Shown in pieces: positions 6,945 to 16,003 of a DNA stretch of 64,000 nucleotides. Below the pieces are notes generated by a model that searched no databases, had not been told where the DNA came from, and saw nothing but the letters and a program-made list of their open reading frames with translations. How positions within the stretch are numbered: position 1 is the stretch's first letter; each line of letters opens with the position of its first letter. A program made the translations under genes and the position numbers. The DNA comes from an uncultured Oscillospiraceae bacterium (GTDB taxonomy: Bacteria; Bacillota; Clostridia; Oscillospirales; Oscillospiraceae): contig CALXDM010000001.1 of assembly GCA_944387065.1 (NCBI GenBank), positions 1 to 64,000 on the forward strand. Direction: 5' to 3'.

Positions 6945-7931
6945 CTACGGATCGGCAGGGCTGGGCAGTTGGCCAAAGCCTGGGTGGCTCCGATACCAGT
7001 GCAGGGTGTCCCGGATGCCTGTGTCAAAGTCCACGGTGGGCTGCCAGCCCAGCTGGCGGCGCAGCTTGTCCCAGCACAGGGCATAGCGCCGGTCATGGCC
7101 GGGCCGGTCGGTGGTGAAGCAAATGAGAGAGGGGTCCTTCCCCATCCGCTCCAGCAGCAGCCGCACCAGCTCCAGATTGGAGCGCTGGCAGCCACCCCCC
7201 ACGTTGTACACCTCCCCCAGCCGGCCCTTGCGGACCACCAGGTCCACCGCGGCGCAGTGGTCGCGCACATACAGCCAGTCCCGGACGTTTTTCCCGTCCC
7301 CATACAGGGGCAGGGGCTGGCCGGCATCGGCCAGACGGATCATCCGGGGGATGAGCTTTTCCGGCACCTGGCGAGGGCCGTAGTTGTTGGCGCTGCGGGT
7401 GATGGTAACCGGGGTGGCAAAGCAGCGGAAATAGGATAGGGCCAGCAGGTCGGCCGCCGCCTTGGAGGCGGCGTAGGGATTGGAGGGGCGCAGGGGGCTG
7501 TCCTCCTGGAAGGGAGGAGCGGACGGATCCAAGGGCAGCTGGCCGTACACCTCATCGGTGGAGACCTGGTGGAAGCGGGGCACCCGGAAGCGGTTGACCA
7601 TGTCCAGCAGGGCGCACACCCCCTGCACGTTGCTCTCCAAAAACAGGTCCGGACTGTCCAGGGAGCGGTCTACATGGCTCTCGGCGGCGAAGTTGACGAT
7701 GCAGTCCACCTGCGCATCTTCCAAGAGGGAGGCCAGCAGTTTCCGGTCGCAGATGTCGCCCTGGACAAAGCGGAAGCGCCCGTCCCCTCGGTGCTGGGCC
7801 AGGTTGTCCAAGCTGCCGGCGTAGGTGAGCTTATCCAGCCCGATCACCTGATCCTCCGGGTGGGCTTGGAGGGTGAAGTCGACGAAGTGGGAGCCAATGA
7901 AACCGGCCGCGCCGGTGACCAGAAGTTTCAT
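6945..7931 (-). CDS. rfbB: dTDP-glucose 4,6-dehydratase
   Basis: This 328-residue short-chain dehydrogenase/reductase carries the NAD-binding loop GAAGFIGSHF at residues 7-16. It also has the active-site YAASK pair and the family signature STDEVYGQL. It converts dTDP-glucose to the 4-keto-6-deoxy sugar, the second step to dTDP-rhamnose. No other rml genes are visible here, so the pathway must be completed elsewhere. It is convergent with spoIVFB, with only 14 nt between stop codons and no obvious terminator hairpin. Confidence 0.93.
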   Translation of the reverse strand: MKLLVTGAAGFIGSHFVDFTLQAHPEDQVIGLDKLTYAGSLDNLAQHRGDGRFRFVQGDICDRKLLASLLEDAQVDCIVNFAAESHVDRSLDSPDLFLESNVQGVCALLDMVNRFRVPRFHQVSTDEVYGQLPLDPSAPPFQEDSPLRPSNPYAASKAAADLLALSYFRCFATPVTITRSANNYGPRQVPEKLIPRMIRLADAGQPLPLYGDGKNVRDWLYVRDHCAAVDLVVRKGRLGEVYNVGGGCQRSNLELVRLLLERMGKDPSLICFTTDRPGHDRRYALCWDKLRRQLGWQPTVDFDTGIRDTLHWYRSHPGFGQLPSPADP

Positions 7932-8109
7932 GCCGTGGCCGCGGGGCTGCTCCCACCGGGGCAGCCCCGCCCCTCCTTTCCCGTCCTGTGAGCCAGGAGT
8001 TCCGCCCGGCCTTTTACCGGCATTATAGCAGAAAACCAGGCGCTTGCAAGGGAGAAGGAGGGGAAGTGGGGCAGAGTAGGGGAAAAACGCAAAAATCCCC
8101 CAAACCCCC

Positions 8110-8138
8110 TTGCAATCTTTCCTGCGTTGTGATATACT
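8110..8138 (+). promoter_or_regulatory. Sigma-A promoter of rplS
   Basis: TTGCAA (8110-8115), 17-nt spacer, TATACT (8133-8138). The leader of about 70 nt contains a GC-rich hairpin-like stretch (GCCCGG...CCGGGGC, 8167-8185). This could be an L19-type autoregulatory leader, but I could not confirm the fold. Confidence 0.75.
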
Positions 8139-8216
8139 GCCTCAGTCTAAAAAGGGCGGTCCTCTGCCCGGGTGATTCCGGGGCAAGAACGCCTGTGAGT
8201 TTAGGAGGAAGCAAAG

Positions 8217-8558
8217 ATGGAGCTGTTGACACAGTTCAGCCAGAAGTACATGAAGGAGGAGGCCCCCCAGGTGCGTGTGGGGGACACCGTTCGTGTGCAC
8301 ATCCGGGTCAAGGAGGGCAGCCGTGAGCGCATCCAGGTGTTTGAGGGCACTGTGATCGCCAAGAAGCACGGCGGCATTGAAGAGAGTTTCACTGTGCGCC
8401 GCATCTCTTACGGGGTGGGCGTGGAAAAGGTGTTCCCCCTGCACGCGCCCACCATTGAGAAGGTGGAGACCGTGCGCAAGGGCAAGGTGCGCCGGGCCAA
8501 GCTGTACTATCTCCGCGGCCGGGTTGGCAAGGCCGCCAAGGTCAAGGAGAACCTGTAA
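8217..8558 (+). CDS. rplS: 50S ribosomal protein L19
   Basis: This 113-residue protein is full-length L19, found at the interface of the ribosomal subunits. Conserved blocks include [37 protein letters not shown] and [29 protein letters not shown] precedes the ATG. It has its own promoter and a strong terminator, and is followed by ylqF and rnhB as in B. subtilis. Confidence 0.97.
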   Translation: MELLTQFSQKYMKEEAPQVRVGDTVRVHIRVKEGSRERIQVFEGTVIAKKHGGIEESFTVRRISYGVGVEKVFPLHAPTIEKVETVRKGKVRRAKLYYLRGRVGKAAKVKENL

Positions 8559-8580
8559 CCCATCTGGGTTGGACAGGGGA

Positions 8581-8609
8581 AAAGGAGCGGAGAACCCGCT
8601 CCTTTTTTG
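8581..8609 (+). terminator. Terminator after rplS
   Basis: GGAGCGG, loop AGAAC, CCGCTCC, with AAAA before and a run of six T after the stem. A classical intrinsic terminator. Confidence 0.92.
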
Positions 8610-8655
8610 CATCCGGCAGCAGCGGCCCCGGCTGGGGCCAGGGAGGTGTGGGAAC

Positions 8656-9510
8656 TTGCAGATTCAATGGTATCCAGGCCACATGACCAAAACCCGCAGG
8701 CAGATGGAGCAGGACGTCAAGTTCGTAGACCTGGTGGCCGAGGTGGTGGACGCGCGCATCCCCCGCTCCAGCCGCAACCCGGACATAGACGCCATGGTGG
8801 GGGACAGGGCCCGGATGATGATCTTCAACCGGGCTGACCAGGCCGATCCAGCCCAGACCGACCGGTGGCTGGCCCACTACCGGGGGCTGGGCTACGCCGT
8901 GCTAGCCACCGATTCCAAGACGGGCAAGGGAGTGGGCCAATTTTCCGCCGTGGTCCGTGCCGCCCTGGCGGACAAGGTGGCCCGCTGGCGGGCCCAAGGG
9001 CAGGTGGGCCGCCCGGTGCGGGCCATGGTGGTGGGGGTGCCCAATGTGGGCAAGTCCACCTTGATCAACCGCATCGCCCGGCGCAAGTCGGCCAAGGCGG
9101 GGGACAGGCCGGGGGTCACCCGGGGCAAGCAGTGGGTGAGTGTGGACAGCGGGCTGGAGCTGCTGGATACGCCGGGGATCCTGTGGCCGAAATTTGAGGA
9201 CGAGACCACCGGGCTGCACCTGGCCTTTACCGGTGCGGTGAAGGACGAGGTGATGGACAGCGAGGCCCTGGCCGCTGCCCTGATGGAGCTGCTGCGGGAC
9301 CGCTATCCCCAGGCGCTGGCCGCCCGGTATCAGCTCCAGGCAGACCCTGAGCTGCCCGGCTGGGCGCTGTTGGAGCAGGCGGGCCGCCGGCGAGGGATGC
9401 TGGTCTCCGGCGGCGACGTGGACACCGGCCGGATGGCCCGGGTGCTGTTGGACGAATTTAGAGGTGGCAAGTTAGGGCGCTTTACCTTGGAGCTGCCCCA
9501 GGAGGATTGA
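8656..9510 (+). CDS. ylqF: Ribosome biogenesis GTPase YlqF/RbgA
   Basis: This 284-residue circularly permuted GTPase assists late 50S assembly. The start is a TTG at 8656 with GGGAGGTG 8 nt upstream; from there the protein begins like the family (QIQWYPGHMTKTRRQ). G motifs appear in permuted order: NRAD (G4), VVGVPNVGKSTLINR (G1), GDRPGVTRGKQWV, then LLDTPGILWPKFED (G3). The frame is open far upstream across rplS, but that part is not coding. The stop is 1 nt before the rnhB start. Confidence 0.94.
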   Translation: MQIQWYPGHMTKTRRQMEQDVKFVDLVAEVVDARIPRSSRNPDIDAMVGDRARMMIFNRADQADPAQTDRWLAHYRGLGYAVLATDSKTGKGVGQFSAVVRAALADKVARWRAQGQVGRPVRAMVVGVPNVGKSTLINRIARRKSAKAGDRPGVTRGKQWVSVDSGLELLDTPGILWPKFEDETTGLHLAFTGAVKDEVMDSEALAAALMELLRDRYPQALAARYQLQADPELPGWALLEQAGRRRGMLVSGGDVDTGRMARVLLDEFRGGKLGRFTLELPQED

Positions 9511-9511
9511 G

Positions 9512-10126
9512 ATGGATCGGGAGAGGATGTGGGCTTTGGAGCGCCAGGCCGCCCGCCGGGGATACGCCCGGGTGTGCGGCTGTGATGAGGCGGGGGCGGG
9601 GCCGCTGGCGGGGCGGGTGTACGCCGCGGCGGTCATCCTGCCCCTGGGGCTGGAACTGCCCGGGTTGGACGACTCCAAGCGGGTGACGCCCCGGCGCAGG
9701 CAGGTGCTGTTCGAGCAGATCCGGGAGCAGGCGGTGGCTTGGGCGGTGGCCTGGGCGGAGGCGGAGGAGATCGACGGGCTGGACATCCTCAACAGCCGGA
9801 TCCTGGCCATGAACCGGGCGGTGGAGGGGCTGTCCCCTCCGGCGGACTTTGCCTTGATCGACGGCAACCGGGACCACGGCAGCCGCTGCGCCATCGCCCT
9901 GACCCACGAGACCGTGGTGGGCGGGGACGGCCGCTCGGCCAGTATCGCCGCGGCCTCCATCCTGGCCAAGGTCAGCCGGGACCGGTACATGGAGGAGATG
10001 GCACAGCGCTATCCCCAATATGAGTTTGAGCGTCACAAGGGATACCCCACCCGCCGCCACTATGAGCTGCTGCGCCAATATGGGCCCTGCCCCATCCACC
10101 GGCGCAGCTTCCTGCGCAAGCTGTGA
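9512..10126 (+). CDS. rnhB: Ribonuclease HII
   Basis: This 204-residue enzyme removes RNA from RNA-DNA hybrids, including single ribonucleotides. The catalytic acidic residues are in GCDEAGAGPLAG near the N terminus and in ALIDGNRD. The signature SIAAASILAKVSRDRYM is intact. It follows ylqF directly and overlaps yraN by 4 nt. Confidence 0.96.
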   Translation: MDRERMWALERQAARRGYARVCGCDEAGAGPLAGRVYAAAVILPLGLELPGLDDSKRVTPRRRQVLFEQIREQAVAWAVAWAEAEEIDGLDILNSRILAMNRAVEGLSPPADFALIDGNRDHGSRCAIALTHETVVGGDGRSASIAAASILAKVSRDRYMEEMAQRYPQYEFERHKGYPTRRHYELLRQYGPCPIHRRSFLRKL

Positions 10127-10494
10127 GCGGGGGAGCCCAGGCCGGGGCGCTGGGCCGCTGGGGGGAGGAACTGGTGGCCCGACAGCTGGCGGCCAAGGGC
10201 TGGAGGATCCTGGCGGCCAACTACCGATGCCGGTTTGGCGAGATCGACCTGATCGCCCAGGACGGCCGCTACCTGGCCTTTGTGGAGGTCAAGCTGCGCA
10301 GGGACGGACGCTTTGGCCTGCCGATGGAGGCGGTGACCCGGCGCAAGCAGGAGCGGCTGCGGGCCGCCGCCCAGCTCTACCTGGCCGAGCATCCCAACCT
10401 CCGGCAGCCCCGCTTCGACGTGGCCCAGGTCTATGCCCCCCAGGGCATGGGGACCGCCAACCCCTGCATAGAGTATGTGGAGAACGCCTTTTGA
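10123..10494 (+). CDS. YraN (UPF0102) family nuclease-like protein
   Basis: This 123-residue protein belongs to UPF0102, which has a restriction-endonuclease-like fold. The core motif is visible as NYRCRFGEIDLIAQD and FVEVKLRRD. The GTG start at 10123 overlaps the rnhB stop (GTGA). YraN genes very often follow rnhB; the family is thought to process nucleic acids, but its exact job is not known. Confidence 0.92.
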   Translation: MSGGAQAGALGRWGEELVARQLAAKGWRILAANYRCRFGEIDLIAQDGRYLAFVEVKLRRDGRFGLPMEAVTRRKQERLRAAAQLYLAEHPNLRQPRFDVAQVYAPQGMGTANPCIEYVENAF

Positions 10495-10508
10495 GGGGGG
10501 GGAGCGGG

Positions 10509-11447
10509 ATGGAGGGGAAACCCTGGGTATTTGACGCCCATTGCGACACGGTATACCGCTGCTGGCAGACGGGGGAGGGGCTGGCGCGCAACACCGGCGC
10601 GGTGGATCTGGAGCGGGTGGAGCGGGCCTTTGGCTGCTACGCTCAGATCTTCGCGCTCTGGGCCGACCCGGACAGGGCCGGGCCGGGAGGGCCGGAGGGG
10701 GACTATGCGGCCCTGCTGGCCTGCGCCCGCCGGCAGCTGGCGGCCAACGGGGGGCGGATCGTCCTGTGCCGCACCGGCGGGGAGGTGCGCCGGGCCTGGG
10801 CCCAGGGGCGGGCGGCCGCCCTGCTGAGCGTGGAGGGGGCGCAGCTGTTGGGCTGCGACCCTGGGCGGCTGGAGCGCGCGGCCCGGGACGGGGTGCGGGT
10901 GATCACTCTGACCTGGAACCGAGCCAACGCCCTGTCCGGCTCCCATCGGGACCATCCGAAGCGGGGGCTGACTGAGCAGGGTAGGCGCTTTGTCCGGCGC
11001 ATGGGGGAGCTGGGCCTGCTGGTGGACGTCTCCCACCTGTCCCCGGCCGGGTTCTGGGACGTGATGGAGCTGTCCCGCCGGCCGGTTCTGGCCACCCACT
11101 CCAACGCCAGGGCGGTGTGGGAGCACACAAGGAACTTGACGGATGGGCAAATAACTGCCATAATAAAAAACCAGGGCTTCGTCGGCCTGAATTTTTATCC
11201 AGACTTTGTGGGTGGGGACCGGGATCTGGACAGCGTCCGGGCCCACCTGGACCACATCCTGGAGCTGGGCGGCGAGGAACAGGTGGGCCTGGGGGGCGAC
11301 TGGGACGGGGGAGAGACCATCCCGGCCCTGCCGGACATTGGGGCGCTGGAGCGCCTATATGAGTACTTGCTGCGCCGCCATTACCCGGAAGGGGTGGTGC
11401 GCGGTCTGTTTTACAACAACCTGATGAGAGTGGTGAGTTTGCCGTGA
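10509..11447 (+). CDS. M19 family membrane-type dipeptidase
   Basis: This 312-residue zinc dipeptidase starts with the metal-binding DAHCDT at residues 8-13. It continues with LTWNRANALSGSH and VDVSHLSPAGFWDV, the second histidine region. HSNAR and GLGGDWDG complete the binuclear site. No signal peptide is seen, so it probably acts in the cytosol. Earlier codons in the same frame overlap yraN and are not coding; the ATG at 10509 follows a G-rich ribosome site. The end overlaps thrC by 4 nt. Confidence 0.92.
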   Translation: MEGKPWVFDAHCDTVYRCWQTGEGLARNTGAVDLERVERAFGCYAQIFALWADPDRAGPGGPEGDYAALLACARRQLAANGGRIVLCRTGGEVRRAWAQGRAAALLSVEGAQLLGCDPGRLERAARDGVRVITLTWNRANALSGSHRDHPKRGLTEQGRRFVRRMGELGLLVDVSHLSPAGFWDVMELSRRPVLATHSNARAVWEHTRNLTDGQITAIIKNQGFVGLNFYPDFVGGDRDLDSVRAHLDHILELGGEEQVGLGGDWDGGETIPALPDIGALERLYEYLLRRHYPEGVVRGLFYNNLMRVVSLP

Positions 11448-12928
11448 ACTATGTGAGCACACGGGATAAAACTGGGCGGATGACCGCAGCCCAGGCCATT
11501 GTGCGGGGCCTGGCGCCAGATGGGGGGCTGATGACCCCCGAGCTGCTGCCCCGGCTGCCTGGCAGCGCGCTGGAGAGCATGAAGACCATGTCCTACCAGC
11601 AGCGGGTGGTGTATGTCCTGGGTCGCTTCCTGGATGAGTTTTCCGCCCGGGAGCTGACGGAGTTTGCCGCCGCGGCCTATGGCGGGGGCTTCTCCAACCC
11701 GGCGGTGGCGCCGGTGCGCCGGCTGGAGGACGGGCTGAGCTGCCTGGAGTTGTGGCACGGGCCCACCTGCGCCTTTAAGGATATGGCCCTTCAGATGCTG
11801 CCCCATCTCCTGTCGGCCTCCCTGGCCAAGCTGGACGAGGAAAAGACCGCCTGCATCCTGGTGGCCACCTCGGGGGATACGGGCAAGGCCGCCCTGGAGG
11901 GGTTCAAGGACGTGGCCAGAACCAAGATCCTGGTCTTCTATCCCAAGGACGGGGTGTCCGACATCCAGCAGCTGCAAATGGTGACCCAGGCGGGGGGCAA
12001 CGTGGGCGTATGCGCCGTGGTGGGCAACTTTGACGACGCCCAGGCCGGCGTCAAGCGCATCTTCTCCGACCGGGCCCTGGCCGACACCTTGGCCCAGCGG
12101 GGCTACTTCCTGTCCTCGGCCAACTCCATCAACTGGGGGCGGGTGCTGCCCCAGATCGTGTACTACATCTCCGCTTACTGCGACCTGCTCCAGTCCGAGC
12201 AGATCGCCAGCGGACAGGAGATCAACGTGTGCGTGCCCACGGGCAACTTCGGCAACATCCTGGCGGGCTATTACGCCCAGCAGATGGGGGTGCCCATCAA
12301 GACCCTGATCTGCGCCTCCAATCAGAACAATGTACTCACCGATTTCATCCGCACCGGGGTGTACGATCGGAACCGTCCCTTCTATCACACCACCTCTCCC
12401 TCCATGGACATCCTGGTATCCAGCAATCTGGAGCGGCTGCTCTTCGAGATGTCCGGCCGGGAGGACGGGCTGGTGCGGGGCTACATGGAGCAGCTGGCCG
12501 ACAGCGGCCGCTACCAGGTGAGCGCCCAGATGCACAAGAAGATCCAGGAGCTATTCGCCGCCGGTTGCTGTGACGACGGGCAGGCCAGCCGGACCATCGA
12601 GCGGGTGTGGCAGCAGTTTGACTATCTGATCGACCCCCACACGGCGGTGGCCTTCCACGTGCTGGAGGAGTACCGGGAGTCCACCGGGGACCGCACCCCA
12701 GCGCTGGTGGTGTCCACCGCCAGCCCCTTCAAGTTCTGCACCAGCGTGCTCAGCGCCCTGGGGGTGGAGGAGCACCGGCCGGGGACCGAGGTGCTCGACC
12801 AGCTGGCCCAGCACACGGGGGTTCCAGTCCCCGCCCCGCTGGCGGCCCTGAAGGGCAAGGTCTGCCGCTTTGACGGGGTGACTGAGCGGGATGGGATGCG
12901 GGAACAGGTGCTGGAGTTCCTGCGGTGA
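11444..12928 (+). CDS. thrC: Threonine synthase
   Basis: This 494-residue PLP enzyme makes threonine from O-phosphohomoserine. The PLP lysine lies in LWHGPTCAFKDMALQM. The phosphate-binding loops ATSGDTGKAALEG and VPTGNFGNILAGYYA are intact. The GTG start at 11444 overlaps the stop of the dipeptidase gene (GTGA). The length and the N-terminal domain (YVSTRDKTGRMTAAQAIV) fit the longer threonine-synthase class also found in E. coli. Confidence 0.96.
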   Translation: MNYVSTRDKTGRMTAAQAIVRGLAPDGGLMTPELLPRLPGSALESMKTMSYQQRVVYVLGRFLDEFSARELTEFAAAAYGGGFSNPAVAPVRRLEDGLSCLELWHGPTCAFKDMALQMLPHLLSASLAKLDEEKTACILVATSGDTGKAALEGFKDVARTKILVFYPKDGVSDIQQLQMVTQAGGNVGVCAVVGNFDDAQAGVKRIFSDRALADTLAQRGYFLSSANSINWGRVLPQIVYYISAYCDLLQSEQIASGQEINVCVPTGNFGNILAGYYAQQMGVPIKTLICASNQNNVLTDFIRTGVYDRNRPFYHTTSPSMDILVSSNLERLLFEMSGREDGLVRGYMEQLADSGRYQVSAQMHKKIQELFAAGCCDDGQASRTIERVWQQFDYLIDPHTAVAFHVLEEYRESTGDRTPALVVSTASPFKFCTSVLSALGVEEHRPGTEVLDQLAQHTGVPVPAPLAALKGKVCRFDGVTERDGMREQVLEFLR

Positions 12929-12943
12929 GCGAGGAGGGATTGG

Positions 12944-13633
12944 ATGGCCCTGTACGCCATCGGAGACACCCACCTCTCCCTGGGGACGGACAAGTCCATG
13001 GAGGTGTTTGGCGGAGCTTGGTCGGGCTATGTGGACAAGCTGCGCGCGGGCTTTGCCCAGGTGAACGACGGGGACGTGGTGGTGCTGTGCGGCGACCTGT
13101 CCTGGGGGATGAGCCTGGAGCAGGCGCTGGAGGACTTCCGCTTCCTGGACCGGGAGCTGCCCGGGGAGAAGTGGCTGCTCAAGGGAAACCACGACTACTG
13201 GTGGACCACCGCGTCCAAAATGGAGCGCTTCTTCCGAGAAAACGGCCTGGAGCGGCTGCACATCCTGCATAACAACTGCGCCCTGTACGGGGATGTGGCC
13301 CTGTGCGGCACCCGGGGATGGTTCTATGAGGAGAACGGCGGGCCCCATTCAGAAAAGGTGTTCCGTCGGGAGCTGATCCGGCTGGAGGCGTCCCTCAAGG
13401 CGGCTGGGGAGCGGGAGCGGTACTGCTTCCTGCACTATCCCCCCCTGTACCAGGGCTATCGCTGCCAGGAGATCCTGGACCTTCTGGAGCGCTATGGGGT
13501 GAAGCGCTGCTGCTACGGCCACCTGCACGGGCCCAGCCATCGCCTGGCCGTGGAGGGAATGCGGGGCGGGGTGGACTATCGGCTGATCTCGTCTGACTAC
13601 CTGGGATTTCAGCCGAAAAAAATTTTGGATTGA
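12944..13633 (+). CDS. Metallophosphoesterase
   Basis: This 229-residue calcineurin-like phosphoesterase has all metal-site motifs in order: IGDTHLS (residues 6-12), VVLCGDLSWG, LLKGNHDYWW, FLHYPP and CCYGHLHG. The substrate is unknown. A good GAGGAGGG site precedes the ATG. It is the last gene of the run before the tig promoter. Confidence 0.93.
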   Translation: MALYAIGDTHLSLGTDKSMEVFGGAWSGYVDKLRAGFAQVNDGDVVVLCGDLSWGMSLEQALEDFRFLDRELPGEKWLLKGNHDYWWTTASKMERFFRENGLERLHILHNNCALYGDVALCGTRGWFYEENGGPHSEKVFRRELIRLEASLKAAGERERYCFLHYPPLYQGYRCQEILDLLERYGVKRCCYGHLHGPSHRLAVEGMRGGVDYRLISSDYLGFQPKKILD

Positions 13634-13645
13634 GCAAAAAAAGAG

Positions 13646-13674
13646 TGGAAATCTCCTATCCCATCTGGTAGAAT
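13646..13674 (+). promoter_or_regulatory. Sigma-A promoter of tig
   Basis: TGGAAA (13646-13651), 17-nt spacer, TAGAAT (13669-13674), about 70 nt before the trigger factor start. Confidence 0.65.
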
Positions 13675-13744
13675 AAGTTGAATTTCACAGAAAGAATCTG
13701 GCCGCTCACCTGCCGCCGCGGCCAGCGTTGGAGGAGCGGAACGC

Positions 13745-15268
13745 ATGAATATCAAGAGCAATGAGAAGAAGGAAAACAGCATCATTGAGCTGGTTATCCA
13801 GGTCGACGCCGAGGAGTTTGAGGCGGCCATCAACCAGGTCTACAACCGGCAGAAGAAAAACATCATGATCCCCGGCTTCCGCAAGGGCAAGGCCCCCCGG
13901 AAGATGGTGGAGCGGATGTACGGCGCCGAGGTCTTTTATGAGGACGCCATGGAAGCCTCCTACCCCAAGGCCTATGAGCAGGCCCTGGAGGAAACGGGCA
14001 TTGAGCCGGTGGCCTACCCTAAGTTGGAGATCTTGGAGGTGGGCAAGGACGGGTATAGCTTCCGGGCCGAGATAACGGTCAAGCCGGAGGCGTCCATCCA
14101 GGACTATAAGGGGCTGGCGGTGGCCAAGCCGGAGGTCAAGGTCACCGCCGCCGACGTGAAGGCGGAGCTGAAGCCCTACATCGACCGGGCCTCCCGCCTG
14201 GTGAGCGTGAGCCGCAAGGCTAAGAAGGGCGACACGGTGGAGATCGACTTCGAGGGCTTCCGGGATGGGGTGCCTTTTGAGGGCGGCAAGGGGGAGAACT
14301 ATGCCCTGGAATTGGGCTCGGGCAGCTTTGTGCCCGGGTTTGAGGACCAGTTGGTGGGGGCGAAGGCCGGCGAGGAGCGGGATCTGGACATCACTTTCCC
14401 CCAGGACTACACCCCCGAGCTGGCCGGGGCCTCCGTGGTGTTCAAGGTCAAGGTCAATGAGGTCAAGGAGAAGCAGACGCCCGAGCTGGACGATGAGTTT
14501 GCCAAAGACGTGTCCGAGTTTGACACCCTGGAGGAGTTGAAGAAGGACCTGGGCGAGAAGCTCAAGCAGCGCCGCCAGGCCCAGGCGGACCAGGATTTTG
14601 AGCACGCGGTGGTGGACGCGCTCATCGAGAAGCTCCAGTGCAACGTGCCCGAGGTCATGGTGGAGCTCCGGGCGGACCGGATGATGGAGGACTATGCCGC
14701 CCGGCTGCAAAGCTCCGGCATTCCCCTGGACGACTACCTGCGGGTCATGGGCATGAGCCGGGAGGATCTGCAGGCCCAGTCCAAGACGGCGGCCGACCGG
14801 GCCGTGCGCAGCGAGTTGGCCCTGGAGGCGGTGGCAGCTGCGGAGAAGATCCAGGTGGACGACGGGGATGTGGACGCGGAGATTGCCCGTCTGGCCAAGG
14901 AGTACAACCTGACTGAGGAGCAGGCCCGGGAGGGGGTCAGCCTGGAGCAGCTGCGCCAGGAGCTGGCCCGCCGCAAGGCCCTGGAGCTGGTCAAGGGGGC
15001 GGTGAAGAAGCCCGCCAAGAAGTCCGCTGGGAAGGACCAGGAGGAGGAGCAGGCCGACCAGCCGGCGTCCAAGCCGGCCAAGAAGGCCCCCGCTAAAAAG
15101 GCGGCGGCCCAGGATGGGGCCGCCCCGGAGAAGAAGCCTGCCAAGGCAGGCACAGCCAAGGCCAGTACCGCCAAAGCCGCCGACAAGGAGGAGGCCAAGC
15201 CGGCCAAGAAAACCCCTACCGCCAAGCGCGCGACTAAGAAGGATGGGGAGCAGACGGCTGAGGAGTGA
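13745..15268 (+). CDS. tig: Trigger factor with long Lys/Ala/Pro-rich tail
   Basis: This 507-residue ribosome-associated chaperone has the full three-domain structure. The N-terminal ribosome-binding domain carries the loop PGFRKGKAPRKMVE, close to the classical GFRxGKxP signature. The FKBP-type prolyl isomerase domain follows (about residues 150-235, GDTVEIDFEGFRDGVPFEGG). The C-terminal chaperone domain ends near residue 418. Beyond it are about 88 extra residues, roughly a quarter lysine, with repeated KPAKK/PAKKA-type units that resemble histone-H1 tails. Typical trigger factors end at about 430. It has its own promoter and precedes clpP-clpX. Confidence 0.96.
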   Translation: MNIKSNEKKENSIIELVIQVDAEEFEAAINQVYNRQKKNIMIPGFRKGKAPRKMVERMYGAEVFYEDAMEASYPKAYEQALEETGIEPVAYPKLEILEVGKDGYSFRAEITVKPEASIQDYKGLAVAKPEVKVTAADVKAELKPYIDRASRLVSVSRKAKKGDTVEIDFEGFRDGVPFEGGKGENYALELGSGSFVPGFEDQLVGAKAGEERDLDITFPQDYTPELAGASVVFKVKVNEVKEKQTPELDDEFAKDVSEFDTLEELKKDLGEKLKQRRQAQADQDFEHAVVDALIEKLQCNVPEVMVELRADRMMEDYAARLQSSGIPLDDYLRVMGMSREDLQAQSKTAADRAVRSELALEAVAAAEKIQVDDGDVDAEIARLAKEYNLTEEQAREGVSLEQLRQELARRKALELVKGAVKKPAKKSAGKDQEEEQADQPASKPAKKAPAKKAAAQDGAAPEKKPAKAGTAKASTAKAADKEEAKPAKKTPTAKRATKKDGEQTAEE

Positions 15269-15364
15269 GCCTGTGCATTGGAAGCGAGAGGAATAAGAGG
15301 GCGGCCTAAGTGGGTATACTGGCTGGGAAACACGGAGATTTCCGCTGAAAAGGAGCATGATTAC

Positions 15365-15946
15365 ATGAGTTTGGTACCTTATGTTGTGGAGCAGACCAGC
15401 CGCGGCGAGCGGTCCTATGACATCTTTTCCCGCCTGCTCAACGACCGGATCATTTTTTTGGGGGAGGACGTGAACGCCACCACCGCCTCGCTGGTTGTGG
15501 CCCAGCTGCTCTATCTGGAGGCCCAGGACCCCGACAAGGACATTCAGTTCTACATCAACAGCCCTGGGGGTTCTGTCACCGACGGTATGGCCATCTATGA
15601 CACCATGCAGTACATCAAGTGTGATGTGTCTACCATCTGCATCGGCATGGCCGCCTCCATGGGGGCTTTCCTCCTCTCTGCCGGGGCGAAGGGCAAGCGG
15701 CTGGCCCTGCCCAATGCCGAGATCATGATCCACCAGCCCTCGGCGGGGACCCAGGGTCAGATCACAGACATGGCCCTGCACCTGCGCCGGCTGGAGATCA
15801 TCAAGCGCCGGATGAACCAGATCCTGGCCGAAAACACGGGCAAGAGCGTGGAGCAGGTCACCGCCGACTGTGAGCGGGACAACTTCATGAGTGCCCAAGA
15901 GGCCCTGGACTACGGCCTGATCGACAAAGTGATCAAGAACCGCTGA
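15365..15946 (+). CDS. clpP: ATP-dependent Clp protease proteolytic subunit
   Basis: This 193-residue serine protease forms the barrel that works with ClpX or ClpA/C. The catalytic Ser is in [15 protein letters not shown], the His in [14 protein letters not shown], and the Asp in the C-terminal helix region. ATG 15365 starts the typical [19 protein letters not shown] segment; the frame is open upstream but has no family similarity there. GGAG lies 10 nt before the start. clpX follows after 57 nt. Confidence 0.97.
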   Translation: MSLVPYVVEQTSRGERSYDIFSRLLNDRIIFLGEDVNATTASLVVAQLLYLEAQDPDKDIQFYINSPGGSVTDGMAIYDTMQYIKCDVSTICIGMAASMGAFLLSAGAKGKRLALPNAEIMIHQPSAGTQGQITDMALHLRRLEIIKRRMNQILAENTGKSVEQVTADCERDNFMSAQEALDYGLIDKVIKNR

Positions 15947-16003
15947 GCGCGCGTGGGCGTTCCCATGCCTGCCGGCGCGTGATGGGAGAAGGGAAGTGAA
16001 GCC

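Noticed and set aside
8139..8216. L19 leader structure upstream of rplS
   Set aside because: Only one GC-rich hairpin-like stretch is visible and I could not build the family fold by eye. A covariance-model scan of the leader would decide.
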